Part shown: positions 1-7,171 of the stretch, in pieces | Numbering within the stretch: position 1 is the stretch's first letter | Layout of the letters: each line of letters starts with the position of its first letter | Assembly: GCA_000151295.1 (NCBI GenBank) | Contig: GG745334.1 | Location: 94,799 to 105,239, forward strand | DNA length: 10,441 nucleotides | From: Allomyces macrogynus ATCC 38327 | Taxonomy: Eukaryota > Blastocladiomycota > Blastocladiomycetes > Blastocladiales > Blastocladiaceae | Reading direction: 5' to 3' | The notes under the pieces: model-generated | The model's database searches: none | What the model saw: only the letters and a program-made list of their open reading frames with translations | Told to the model about the DNA's origin: nothing | Position numbers and translations under genes: made by a program

Positions 1-62
1 CCCACCAGTGGCGACTAATGCGACCCCCGCGTTTGGCGTTATCTTGCAGAGGGTCCGCCACC

Positions 63-191
63 ATGTCCGCATCCGCATCGTCGACGGCTCGCGTTCCTCC
101 ACTGCCGCCTTCCACGGACGCGCCTGCGCCTCCACCGACGCGGTCACACCACCGACGCGACGTGCTGGAGTTGCTGGCGCGGTTCCCGTGA
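63..191 (+). CDS. Possible N-terminal exon of an unidentified gene
   Basis: The ATG at 63 sits in a textbook translation-start context (gccaccATGtcc). It opens a 42-codon frame rich in Ser, Pro and Ala that ends with a helix-like segment (RRDVLELLARFP) before TGA at 189-191. The composition resembles a disordered N-terminus followed by the start of a folded domain, so the frame may be exon 1 of a spliced gene or a truncated gene 5' end. GT dinucleotides near 183 (gttccc) and 188 (gtgacc) are possible but weak donors, and I could not find a continuation exon that reads well. The sequence cttgcag just upstream (44-50) could be a splice acceptor in the 5' leader. No family recognised; a chance ORF is quite possible. 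Confidence 0.22.
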   Translation: MSASASSTARVPPLPPSTDAPAPPPTRSHHRRDVLELLARFP

Positions 192-366
192 CCGCAGTCG
201 TGCATTGTTGCTGCTTTGCTTTGCTTTCGCGTCCTGCAATACCCCCCACACGCGTCGGTCCATCTGCTCGTTCGTACGCGCCTCGAGGTTCCGCGTCGAC
301 GCAGGTCGCCACTCCCAACGCGTCACGTCGCGTCACTGAGAGACTGTCGTCGTCCCGGCTCATAGA

Positions 367-390
367 GCGCGCGCGCGCGCGCGCGCGCGC
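367..390. repeat. (GC)12 dinucleotide run
   Basis: Twelve uninterrupted GC units. Alternating GC of this length is the classical sequence able to adopt left-handed Z-DNA under negative supercoiling, and it is a slippage-prone microsatellite. No gene is assigned on either side. Confidence 0.95.
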
Positions 391-545
391 CGGATGGCTC
401 GCGCTTTGATTCCATTTGGCACACCGTTCCGCGCGCCGTGATGCTGTCGCGGTTCTTGCTCGCGTTGCGGCCAACCGCATTCGTTCCATGATCACGAATC
501 CATGTGCATTTGTTAGCGACCTGTATATGGATGGTAATTGGGCGC

Positions 546-620
546 GCGAGAGAGGCAGGGCACCACGACGACACACTGGATCGCAAGTCAGGGCCCGACA
601 CGCTGCTGTTGCAAGTGCTG
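546..620 (+). repeat. Diverged direct repeat, copy 1
   Basis: Positions 558-620 align without gaps to 815-877 (offset 257) at roughly three quarters identity. The core tcagggcccgacacg (588-602) is identical in both copies. A further match, gcgagagag (546-554 and 801-809), lies just upstream but needs a 2-bp gap. Similarity fades further downstream. Probably an old local duplication. Confidence 0.6.
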
Positions 621-800
621 CGTCGCTTTGTCTCGACGTGCCAACACACTTCACAGCGACCGAGCCGCAAGGTTCATCAAGCCAGCAGGACGCGCGGAGC
701 GATGAGAGGGAACGGGGCAGGTCGACACAAGCAGCTCCATGCGATGCATTCATCAACGCGAGACGCGTCCTACAAGAAGCGCCACGATCACGACGGCGTA

Positions 801-877
801 GCGAGAGAGCGGTTGGGCACCATGACAATCCACATCAGGACAAATCAGGGCCCGACACGTTGCTGTCGCAAGGGCCA
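801..877 (+). repeat. Diverged direct repeat, copy 2
   Basis: Partner of the repeat at 546-620. Several differences are C/T or G/A transitions. Neither copy shows terminal inverted repeats or a target duplication, so there is no evidence that it is a transposon. Confidence 0.6.
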
Positions 878-1812
878 CGTGTCGATCTTTCAGCCAACTT
901 CGCTCAGTTGTGGCCAGGGACGCGACAGAGGCAAGACAACACGGGGAGCGCCTCATACCATACCCATTTCAGGGGAAGGCACGTCTGCATCAACGCCGCA
1001 ATCCAGCCAATTTCTCCACGATTGACAGGCTTCGACCTGCCTGGACTGGAGACAAATCGATCCAATCAATCCTCTGCCCACGCGCGTGCGAGATGGCGGC
1101 ACGCAAGCTGCCTCAACCACGAGTGCGTTTCGGGTGGACAGGGAGAATCGGCGCGCTGCACGTTCTCGCGCCAGCTTGGTGCGATGGCATGCACGGCACG
1201 CGACGCCAAACGGCCGCGCACGGAGATCAGGACACGGCTCCGGCCGGCCTCGCCCGCGCGGCGGTACCGTGGCACGTCGCATGCCGGGCCGAGAGTCGGT
1301 CGACCAGAAGATGCATGCAGCTGATCGTGATCGGTCAGCCTGGAGGGAATGGCCGCGAGAAAGACATCGGCGAGAGTGAGGGGAGTGTGAGGGTGGAGAA
1401 GTTGCGCGAGGACAGGCTCTTGCAACTGGCAATCTTACATGCAGGTGCGAGGCGAAGAAAACGATCGAGGATGCGATGCAATGCAAGGGCATTGGGTTCC
1501 TTGTATGAGCAAGGCCCTGCTGAAACGAATCGTTTTTGCTGGTTCGCCCGTGCAAACAACCTGACAAAGCCCCTTTGCTTCTCCACCACTATTTGATCGG
1601 GCAGCATGCAAGCCCCCTGCAAGGCCGACCATCCGACCATCCGCGGCACGGGCCCGGGACCCTGCATGCACGACGCCCCCGCAAGCTCGCCTGCTGCCTG
1701 CCGCGAGCGTCCATCGGCCCGTGCTTGTCGTGCAACCGGCCTGTCGGTCCTTTCCCATCCCAGCCCTGACTGTCAGCACGCACTACCGCATGCACCGACA
1801 ACTCGGCGCTGA

Positions 1813-1880
1813 GCCGACCAACCGACCAACCAATCGAACCAGCCGACCAACCAACCAACCAACCGACCAACCGACCAGCC
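1813..1880 (+). repeat. CCAA/CCGA low-complexity tract
   Basis: Degenerate tetranucleotide repetition of accaacc and ccgacc units, immediately upstream of the TATA box of the ZIP gene. It contains one exact CCAAT (1830-1834). Similar CCAA-rich sequence recurs at about 2020-2052 in the leader and near 4890-4920. Confidence 0.8.
1830..1834 (+). promoter_or_regulatory. CCAAT box of the ZIP gene promoter
   Basis: Exact CCAAT, 77 bp upstream of the TATA element, a spacing typical of CCAAT boxes bound by the NF-Y/HAP complex. It lies in a repetitive CCAA tract, so it may be incidental. Confidence 0.4.
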
Positions 1881-1906
1881 GATGTTGTTTCTCGAAACGC
1901 CTACGA

Positions 1907-1912
1907 TATAAA
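1907..1912 (+). promoter_or_regulatory. TATA box of the ZIP gene
   Basis: TATAAA in the context gatataaag, 247 bp upstream of the ATG at 2159. Transcription would begin near 1935-1945, giving a leader of about 215 nt that is C-rich and ends in repeated cacc just before the start codon. Confidence 0.6.
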
Positions 1913-2158
1913 GTGGGCAGACGCCCGCGCTTCTTGTCCGACATCCAGCAACCGACCTAACTGCTCCGGCTTGTGTGATCACCGACGACTGTCAGCCGCG
2001 GACCAAGTCCCCTGTCCGCTGCCGACCGACCAACCATCAACCCGGCCAACCCGCGCCCCGGACCCCGCGACGCTCGAGGATTTCTGCTAGACCTGCGCGC
2101 ACTCTCCACCACCTCGCACCAGCGCGCTCGCACCGACCCGTCGTCTTCCACCACCACC

Positions 2159-3759
2159 ATGATCCGCAGGAGCCGCACCTCCCTCCTTGCGACCGTCTTC
2201 GCGGCGCTCGCAGCCCTCCTCGTCGTCCTTCTTGCGGCCTCCCCCGCCGCCGTCCAGGCCGCCGACACGCCAACACCGACCGAGTTCATGAACGAGCTGT
2301 TTGAGCACTTTGCGCGCAACGTGACGGGCGTTTCTGAGCCGGTCATCAATACGGACCGTCTGCTGCACCTCTACGAGCACCTCGAGATTGTCAATAAGAC
2401 GGTCACGGTCGACAAGTGGCCCACGGACCTGCACGACTGCCTGACGCCGGCGCAGCTGTTACAGGCGTATGAGATCAAGGAATCGTATGTGAACCGCGCC
2501 GGGCTCGAGAAGATTTCGCCGGGCTTGGTCGCGATGAAGGCGTCGTCGGCGTGCACGGCCGCGCACGCGCACGGTGCGCACGAGGGCGAGAAGAAGGACG
2601 AGCACGCTGAGCACGACCATGCGGCGCACGACCACGCCGACCACGACGAGGACGCGCACGCCGTCTCGGACGCCGACAAGCTCAGCTCGGGTCTCGTGTG
2701 GCTGTATTCGATCGTTGCCGAACTGATCGTGTCCGGTTTTGCCGTTCTGGGCATCACGCTCGTGCCGTACCTGTCCAAGCACCGGCGCGCGAACCAGCTG
2801 GCCATGACCTTTTTGATTGGGCTCGCCGTCGGGGACGCTGCTCGGCGACGCGATCATGCACCCTGATTCCGGAATCTCTTGGCGTGCACGAGCACGGCGG
2901 TGAGGTCGATGAGCACGAGCACGAGCACGAGGCCGAGGCAAACGCGCCGTCGCCGGTGTGGACGTCGCTGGTCGTCGTCGCGGGTGCCTACGCGTTCTTC
3001 CTCGTCGAGCACATTCTGCATTCGTTTGGCCGCGGGGCACATGGGCACAGTCATGGCGCTGCACCTGCCGCCAGCCCATCTTCCAAGTCGGGTGATGCAC
3101 TTGCGCCCACGCCGGCTGCGAAGCGGCCCAAGCACGGCGTCTACATGAAGGAGTCGGAGTACGACGCGAGTCAAGTCTTGCCGGTCGCGTGGCTGATTCT
3201 GTTTGGCGATGCTGTGCACAACACGCTCGACGGTCTGGCGATTGGTGTCGCGTTTGCGGCGTCGTGGCGGCTTGGCGTGTCGACGGCGATCGCGGTCCTG
3301 CTGCACGAGCTGCCGCACGAGCTCGGCGACTATGCGGTCCTGCTCAGTTCGGGCATTCCGCGGTGGCGCGCAGCGGTCTACAACGTGCTCTGCAACCTGA
3401 CGTCGTTTGTTGGCCTGGCGATCGGGATCTTGGTTTTCGAGTCGAGCTCGTCGGGCGCGCAATCCTGGATCCTCGCCTTCACGGCGGGTGGTTTCATCTA
3501 CATCGCGTGCTCGAATTTGATTCCGATGCTTTTCGAGATGACCTACGGCAACGACGGTCTGGATTCGCATGCGACGTCGCCGTCGCCTGCCGGGCCGTCG
3601 CCCAAGCAGGATCTCGAGTCGGGTGCGTCTGAGGACGCGCACTTGCTCGTCGACGCGCGCAAGGACCGCGGACCGATGCTCATGCAGCAGCTCGGCGTGT
3701 TCATGGGTGTCGGGATCATGCTTCTCATTGCCCTCTTCGGCGAGAGCATCACGGTCTGA
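2159..3759 (+). CDS. ZIP-family zinc/metal transporter, LIV-1 type (two frame breaks)
   Basis: Membrane transporter of the SLC39/ZIP family, expected to move Zn2+ (possibly Fe or Mn) into the cytosol. The start follows ccaccaccaccATG. Residues 1-34 form a signal peptide. The ectodomain has a conserved-looking HDCLTPAQLLQAYEI segment (92-106) and a His-rich tract (136-168). TM1 is about 179-205 and TM2 about 212-233. A second His cluster follows (243-256), then TM3 (266-288) and HGHSHG (294-299) in the cytosolic loop. TM4 carries HNTLDG (353-358) and TM5 HELPHE (382-387), the metal-site signatures of LIV-1 ZIPs; TM6-TM8 complete the usual eight. The first His in HELPHE favours zinc over ZIP8/14-type specificity. 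One extra G in 2831-2834 and one extra C in 2861-2863 break the frame inside TM2; between them the third frame reads the family-typical GTLLGDAIMHLIPE. Corrected length is 532 residues. Sequencing error is likelier than decay, since the rest is intact. Confidence 0.93.
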
Positions 3760-4119
3760 GCGGAGTTCGACGTGTTATGCGTGTGAGTGTGTGATGGCGG
3801 ATGCTGCAATACCCTCATTTCCCGCGGTCGTGCTTTTGGCCGGTTCATATTGTTTTTGGTTTTGGTGTTCCATATTTATCTTGGTTTGGGCTTGTCATAA
3901 TCGTCCTCTTAGAATTCGAAAAGTTGAACTTTGTGCTCACATGTTGTCGTCTTGACCACTCAGTTTTATGCTGCTGGAATTGTTCTGCTTACCTTGCGTA
4001 CATTACAAATCTCTTTTCGAGAGTGCAGTTCTTGTCCACCGGTTCCTGACAATCCGTCAGCTCTGAGTCGCGCACAGCGATGATTCCTTGCTCCCAACGT
4101 ATGACAACCATATGATTGT
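3760..4119 (+). other. 3' region of the ZIP gene and intergenic DNA
   Basis: After the TGA at 3757-3759 the sequence turns T-rich (about 3830-3960) with low GC, as expected for a 3' untranslated region. I see no exact AATAAA signal. No convincing gene on either strand up to about 4119. Confidence 0.5.
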
Positions 4120-4518
4120 GTGCTCTGTGGAACCTGCGGTGCAATGCTTTTCGAAAAAGGGTGGAGAAGTGAGTGTCCATACAATGTTTTCAATCATTTC
4201 AGACGGTACTCACAACCACTGGTTGGAGACTCTGAACTGTTGGCGGAGATGCTGCTTTCAACAGCACATTGCTCCACGATGAAGCTTGTGGATGCGGCGC
4301 CACGCCTGCCCCCTCGCCCCACTTTCGCAGCATTGCCTAATTTTCTGGTGCGAGTCGACCACCAGGTGCAAAAGAAATCCTACGACGACGGAGATGTGAG
4401 GGAAGGTGACGCTGGCTCCGGTTTGGAAGAGTTTTGGTGTGAATCCGATGGCGAGGATGACGACTATGAGGGAGACGACCAGACGCACGCGGCCGAGGCC
4501 ATCATCCATTGTGTGTGA
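4120..4518 (+). CDS. Weakly supported ORF with acidic C-terminus
   Basis: Open frame of 132 codons; a shorter version from the ATG at 4279 would give 79 residues. The N-terminus has CGTCGAMLFEKGWRSEC, a cysteine spacing faintly like a zinc ribbon but without a second clear Cys pair. The C-terminal part (LEEFWCESDGEDDDYEGDD) is strongly acidic. Codon third positions are only modestly GC-rich compared with the ZIP gene, and a hydrophobic minus-strand frame (4258-4509) overlaps it, so the coding strand is uncertain. No family recognised. It could be a gene relic, an exon of a spliced gene, or chance. Confidence 0.2.
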   Translation: MLCGTCGAMLFEKGWRSECPYNVFNHFRRYSQPLVGDSELLAEMLLSTAHCSTMKLVDAAPRLPPRPTFAALPNFLVRVDHQVQKKSYDDGDVREGDAGSGLEEFWCESDGEDDDYEGDDQTHAAEAIIHCV

Positions 4519-5014
4519 GCTATGCCCTCACGCATCGCGAGCCATTCTTTACCTCAATGCATGACCCAACGAAAACGATGTCGGCGTTCGGAGGCCCATT
4601 TCTTGACGGAAGCTTTAACTGGCGCTTGCCCGTTCCGACGCGACATTCATGGCGCGAACCAGGCCACGACCAAACGATCGGCAAGAAGGGGTGGAGAACT
4701 GCCATGATGATAAATATTTACCGTCGTTTGCCGCCACGTTTCAATCGTGGGGTCGTTTTCCTGCCCTGGCATTTGTGCAGGGCGGAGTTCAGATGGGATC
4801 GCCACTTCATGTTGCTCAACCACTCATGGCTGTGGTGTCTCTCAGGCCGGCTCGTGTCAGTCTTGGTCGCGCAGCATTTCATCTTTCACATCAACCAAGC
4901 AACCAGCCAGCAATCCAAGCCGCGCTCTGCCTTCCGGAGCACCTGCAAACTGTGCGCCAGCTTGCCATCGACAAGTCTGTGCCCGTTCGCGCTTCCCTTC
5001 CAGCACTCCACGAC
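4519..5014. other. Intergenic region upstream of the broken gene
   Basis: No supported gene. It holds an AT-rich palindrome at 4711-4720 and a CCAA-rich stretch near 4890-4920 like the one before the ZIP gene. It probably contains the promoter and leader of the gene that starts at 5015. Confidence 0.4.
4709..4720 (+). promoter_or_regulatory. TATA-like palindrome upstream of the broken gene
   Basis: The 10-bp palindrome TAAATATTTA (4711-4720) stands out in GC-rich surroundings, 295 bp before the ATG at 5015. The spacing is similar to that between the TATA box and ATG of the ZIP gene. As a palindrome it gives no strand information. Confidence 0.3.
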
Positions 5015-5873
5015 ATGACCCGCCGCTCGCGTCACTCGTCGCGTCGTGGCCATTCGCCGCCGCTCTCGGACCTCGCGCTGCCACCTGGATCGAGCGTGCA
5101 TGTCGAGAACTTGCCGATGTCGCCCAAGACTGGCCTCTACACGTCGTATTTTGACCTGTCGCACCTGTTCCCGCAACCCGAGGATCTCGGCTACATTGTT
5201 GCAGGCGAGTATGCAGCGCCGAAAATGGATTTGCTGCTCGACGCGCTCTTGGATTCGACTGAGGTCCTGTCATTTGCCCTGGGGTACCATCTCCGGCAGC
5301 TCAATGTCGACGTGGAGCTGTTTTTGCCCGGCGATGTGCCAACGCCGCTCCCACTGCTGGGGCTCCTCGCTCACCGGCATGAACTAGGTCCAGGAAAACG
5401 CAGGCCACGTCCTTGGCGCGGCGACTGGGTGGTGCGTGACCGCGTCGATGCCCATGTCCTCTCCCGGGCTGCACTTGGACCACGTCTACGTGAACCAGCT
5501 GCTCGAGGCGCACAGCCGCGACTTTCACACGGGTCTTGCGCCTCGTTGGATTTGGACCTCGCCTTTCGATTTGCACGGTCTCGCGTTTGTATTGCAACGT
5601 GACTCGCGGGACGTGCGCAAGGTGCACGAGGCTTTCTACACGGTGCTCAACGAGGTCAAGGTGCTGTCGCAGTATCCCGACCAGCTCCACACTGACTCGC
5701 ACACTGAGTAATACCCTGTCCACCCGATCATTGACGACGTCCTCAAGCAGCATTGCGATGACAGCTCGATTGCCGAGCGTATTTTGATGGGTCGCGAGGA
5801 GCACGTTGGGCCCGGGCTCAAGTTTGACACGCACTTGATTGCCGACTTTGACTCGTACCTGATGATTTACAAT

Positions 5874-6061
5874 TCAATTCAAGGCAGGTGGAGTGTACTC
5901 AAGACCGTTCAAATCGTTGTCCGCTGATAGATGGTGTTGGATTGGAAACGACATGACAATCTGCGTGGACAGCCACAGTCGCTGCTGGACTGTGCCTTGG
6001 GCCTCAGAGCAAAATTTGAAGACAGGATTTGAAGACAGGTTGAGCAAAAATGTACAATAAT
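5874..6061. mobile_element. 188-bp insert flanked by an 8-bp direct duplication
   Basis: The protein-like text stops at 5873 and resumes near 6071. The interval is flanked by tttacaat at 5866-5873 and again at 6062-6069, as after an insertion with target-site duplication. The insert is less GC-rich than its surroundings and non-coding, and includes a 13-bp tandem duplication (6014-6039). It lacks matching terminal inverted repeats and has no GT-AG boundaries with a pyrimidine tract, so neither a typical short DNA transposon nor an intron is supported. The 3' side (caaaaatgtacaataat) is A/T-rich, compatible with a short retroposed sequence. A chance 8-bp match is possible. Confidence 0.35.
6014..6039. 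repeat. 13-bp perfect tandem duplication
   Basis: The unit atttgaagacagg occurs twice head to tail (6014-6026 and 6027-6039), inside the insert that interrupts the broken gene. Confidence 0.9.
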
Positions 6062-6225
6062 TTTACAATATGCGACTTCAACGCGAGCCACGACATCGTC
6101 ACGGGCCGCCTTGCGCGCGCATGATTGGCGGAGTCGCCAACGCCCAGCATCACCTGCAGCAGCTCGTTGCGTTCCACGCGAACGTGTCGCTCCCATCCCG
6201 GCTCGCGCCCGAACGTGCTCTTGGT

Positions 6226-6573
6226 CTAGTTCGGGGTCTTCTGGCGGGGCTGGAACAGGGGATACGTTTGGCCAACATCACTCTTGTTGTAGCGCGGAAG
6301 CGCGGCAGGAGGCCCGGTCACGCGCGACTTGTGGTCCTCGTGCTTGGGAGAATGCGGGTCGCGTTGCCGTTCGTTGGTTTTCTGGTCGGCCGTGTCGCTA
6401 GTTCAAGGAAAGACAGAATCAGATCCTATCTGACAACTGGCGCTCCAGGATGAAAGAACAAGTACGAACTTATCGTCTCCGCGATGGTGCGGCGTCTTGT
6501 GGCGAACACCACCGACCTTGGTGGCCGGCTGTGGCTGGCGTTGCTTTTCGGCGGGAGTGTTCTGGTTGTTCAT
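6226..6573 (-). CDS. Small two-exon gene, DAP (death-associated protein 1)-like
   Basis: Exon 1 runs 6573-6470 and exon 2 runs 6397-6226. Removing the intron joins the frames in phase 2 and gives a 91-residue, Lys/Arg/Pro/Gln-rich, probably disordered protein without membrane segments. Features resembling the DAP family (human DAP1, about 102 residues, a phosphoprotein linked to autophagy control) are PATKVGGVRHKTPHH (16-30), like the family's K-x-GG-x-R motif, a central charged region, a PPAA segment (64-67), and a basic tail FQPRQKTPN comparable to the family's QQPRK ending. The length also fits. The start has A at -3, a TATA element 44-51 bp upstream and TGAGTCA sites beyond it. The stop lies a few bases from the end of the convergent broken gene, so the transcripts may overlap. 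Gene structure is fairly secure; the DAP assignment rests on short motifs. Function in this organism is inferred only. Confidence 0.62.
6398..6469 (-). other. 72-nt GT-AG intron in the DAP-like gene
   Basis: On the minus strand it starts GTTCGT and ends in a pyrimidine-rich stretch closing with gaactag. A possible branch site, CTGAT, lies about 25 nt before the acceptor. Retaining the intron produces a stop within it. Removing exactly 72 nt links two in-frame coding segments of similar composition. Confidence 0.6.
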
Positions 6574-6616
6574 GATGGATGTGCTTGCTTGTAGGCCAGG
6601 GAAGGGGGCGACACAC

Positions 6617-6624
6617 TATATTTA
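6617..6624 (-). promoter_or_regulatory. TATA element of the DAP-like gene
   Basis: Minus-strand TAAATATA in the context aaataaatatagtg, 44-51 bp before the ATG at 6573. This implies a very short 5' leader of about 15-20 nt. AT-rich against a GC-rich background. Confidence 0.5.
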
Positions 6625-6679
6625 TTTCGCAACGGTGTTGCAGGTAAACGCGGCGGCAAGTTCGCTGTTACGCATGTCT

Positions 6680-6748
6680 GGTTGAGTCACGTTGGTTGGG
6701 GAAAAGCTGACATGGGTTGAGTCAAGCATGGTGGGTGTGGTTGAGTCA
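6680..6748. promoter_or_regulatory. Cluster of three TGAGTCA (AP-1/Gcn4-type) sites
   Basis: Exact TGAGTCA at 6683-6689, 6718-6724 and 6742-6748, each within the longer shared sequence ggttgagtca. TGA(G/C)TCA is the established recognition sequence of bZIP factors of the AP-1/Gcn4 group. The cluster begins about 60 bp upstream of the TATA element of the DAP-like gene, the expected place for activator sites. The shared ggt upstream of each site means they could instead derive from a small repeat. Confidence 0.6.
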
Positions 6749-6749
6749 A

Positions 6750-7171
6750 CAAAATGGAAGCACGAAATGAGAAGCATCTCCCCTCATGCCAAACATCCGC
6801 CACAGCCACAGACTGGCCAAGAATGGCTATACAAACCCGACACGGTGGAGAAGCTATCATTCGTTCTGATGAAACGCTTGCTCGAGGTGGCGACGCATGG
6901 CAGCACAGCCATGTGCATCAACCAGCGACCCGGATGTGCATGCATGCTTGCTCATAATGGGTCGTGGATTGTTTGGGATATGCCGGGGCATGCTCTCACG
7001 TCGATTCAAAACTGAAGCACCGAATCCATTTCAAAAGGCCCCCAAAAATCTAAATGCACGCCAGGGATAAAAGCGATGGTGGGGACAAAGAGTGACAACG
7101 ATTCGCGCTCGAGAGTGCACGCGACCCGCATCAAAACATGAAGCTTCAACCAAAGAAAGAAAACGGATCTC
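6750..7171. other. Intergenic region with no supported gene
   Basis: It lies between the promoter of the DAP-like gene and the 3' end of the large minus-strand gene. An open plus-strand frame (6692-7015) has no recognisable content. The left part may be promoter and the right part 3' untranslated region of the large gene. No exact poly(A) signal seen for the latter. Confidence 0.4.

Larger units (their letters stand above)
1..1800. other. Mostly non-coding upstream region
   Basis: Several long open frames cross this stretch on both strands. None has recognisable domains, a consistent codon bias or a convincing start, and they overlap one another as expected by chance in GC-rich DNA. What I can support inside it is a possible short first exon (63-191), a (GC)12 run (367-390) and a diverged direct repeat near 546-620 and 801-877. 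The remainder, roughly 880-1800, shows nothing I can name. A spliced gene with short exons could still be hidden here. Confidence 0.5.
5015..6217 (+). pseudogene. Broken gene of unknown family, interrupted by a 188-bp insert
   Basis: Family not recognised. The ATG at 5015 opens a Ser/Arg-rich N-terminus, then a folded-looking domain (YFDLSHLFPQPEDLGYIV; LDSTEVLSFALGYHLRQLNV). An extra G at 5387-5388 shifts the frame; from there the text continues as VQENAGHVLGAATGWCVTAS and runs through LAPRWIWTSPFDLHGLAFVL and RKVHEAFYTVLNEVKVLSQY. An in-frame TAA (5709-5711) follows, and the same frame remains protein-like to 5873 (FDTHLIADFDSYLMIYN). After the insert (5874-6061), 6071-6118 reads CDFNASHDIVTGRLAR with 15 of 16 codons ending in G or C. 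Two extra bases (gc, 6119-6120) then shift to MIGGVANAQHHLQQLVAFHA from 6121. No signal peptide or membrane segment is visible. Several lesions of different kinds suggest a true pseudogene, although the single-base break could be sequencing error. The 3' end is not resolved and abuts the convergent gene. Confidence 0.6.

Noticed and set aside
416..1596. Long overlapping ORFs on both strands (for example 416-1324 and 910-1596 plus, 953-1567 minus)
   Set aside because: GC-rich DNA has few stops. These frames have no domains, no stable codon bias and mutually overlap.
4169..4202. Intron-like GTGAGT...TTTCAG of 34 nt inside the ORF at 4120
   Set aside because: Too short for a normal spliceosomal intron here (the supported one is 72 nt), and splicing it leads quickly to a stop without improving the protein.
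4258..4509. Minus-strand ORF with a hydrophobic signal-like N-terminus
   Set aside because: It is the antisense of an Asp/Glu-rich plus frame, which automatically yields Val/Ile/Leu runs. No other support.
5874..6061. Intron explanation for the interruption in the broken gene
   Set aside because: The interval has no GT at its left end, no AG at its right end and no pyrimidine tract; GT-AG pairs within it leave non-protein-like flanks.
6070..6120. Reading straight through from 6070 in the frame of 6121, needing no shift after clean removal of the insert
   Set aside because: That frame gives an Arg/His/Pro-rich peptide with only 9 of 17 codons ending in G or C, whereas the frame from 6071 has 15 of 16 and a natural composition. 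Kept as an alternative only.
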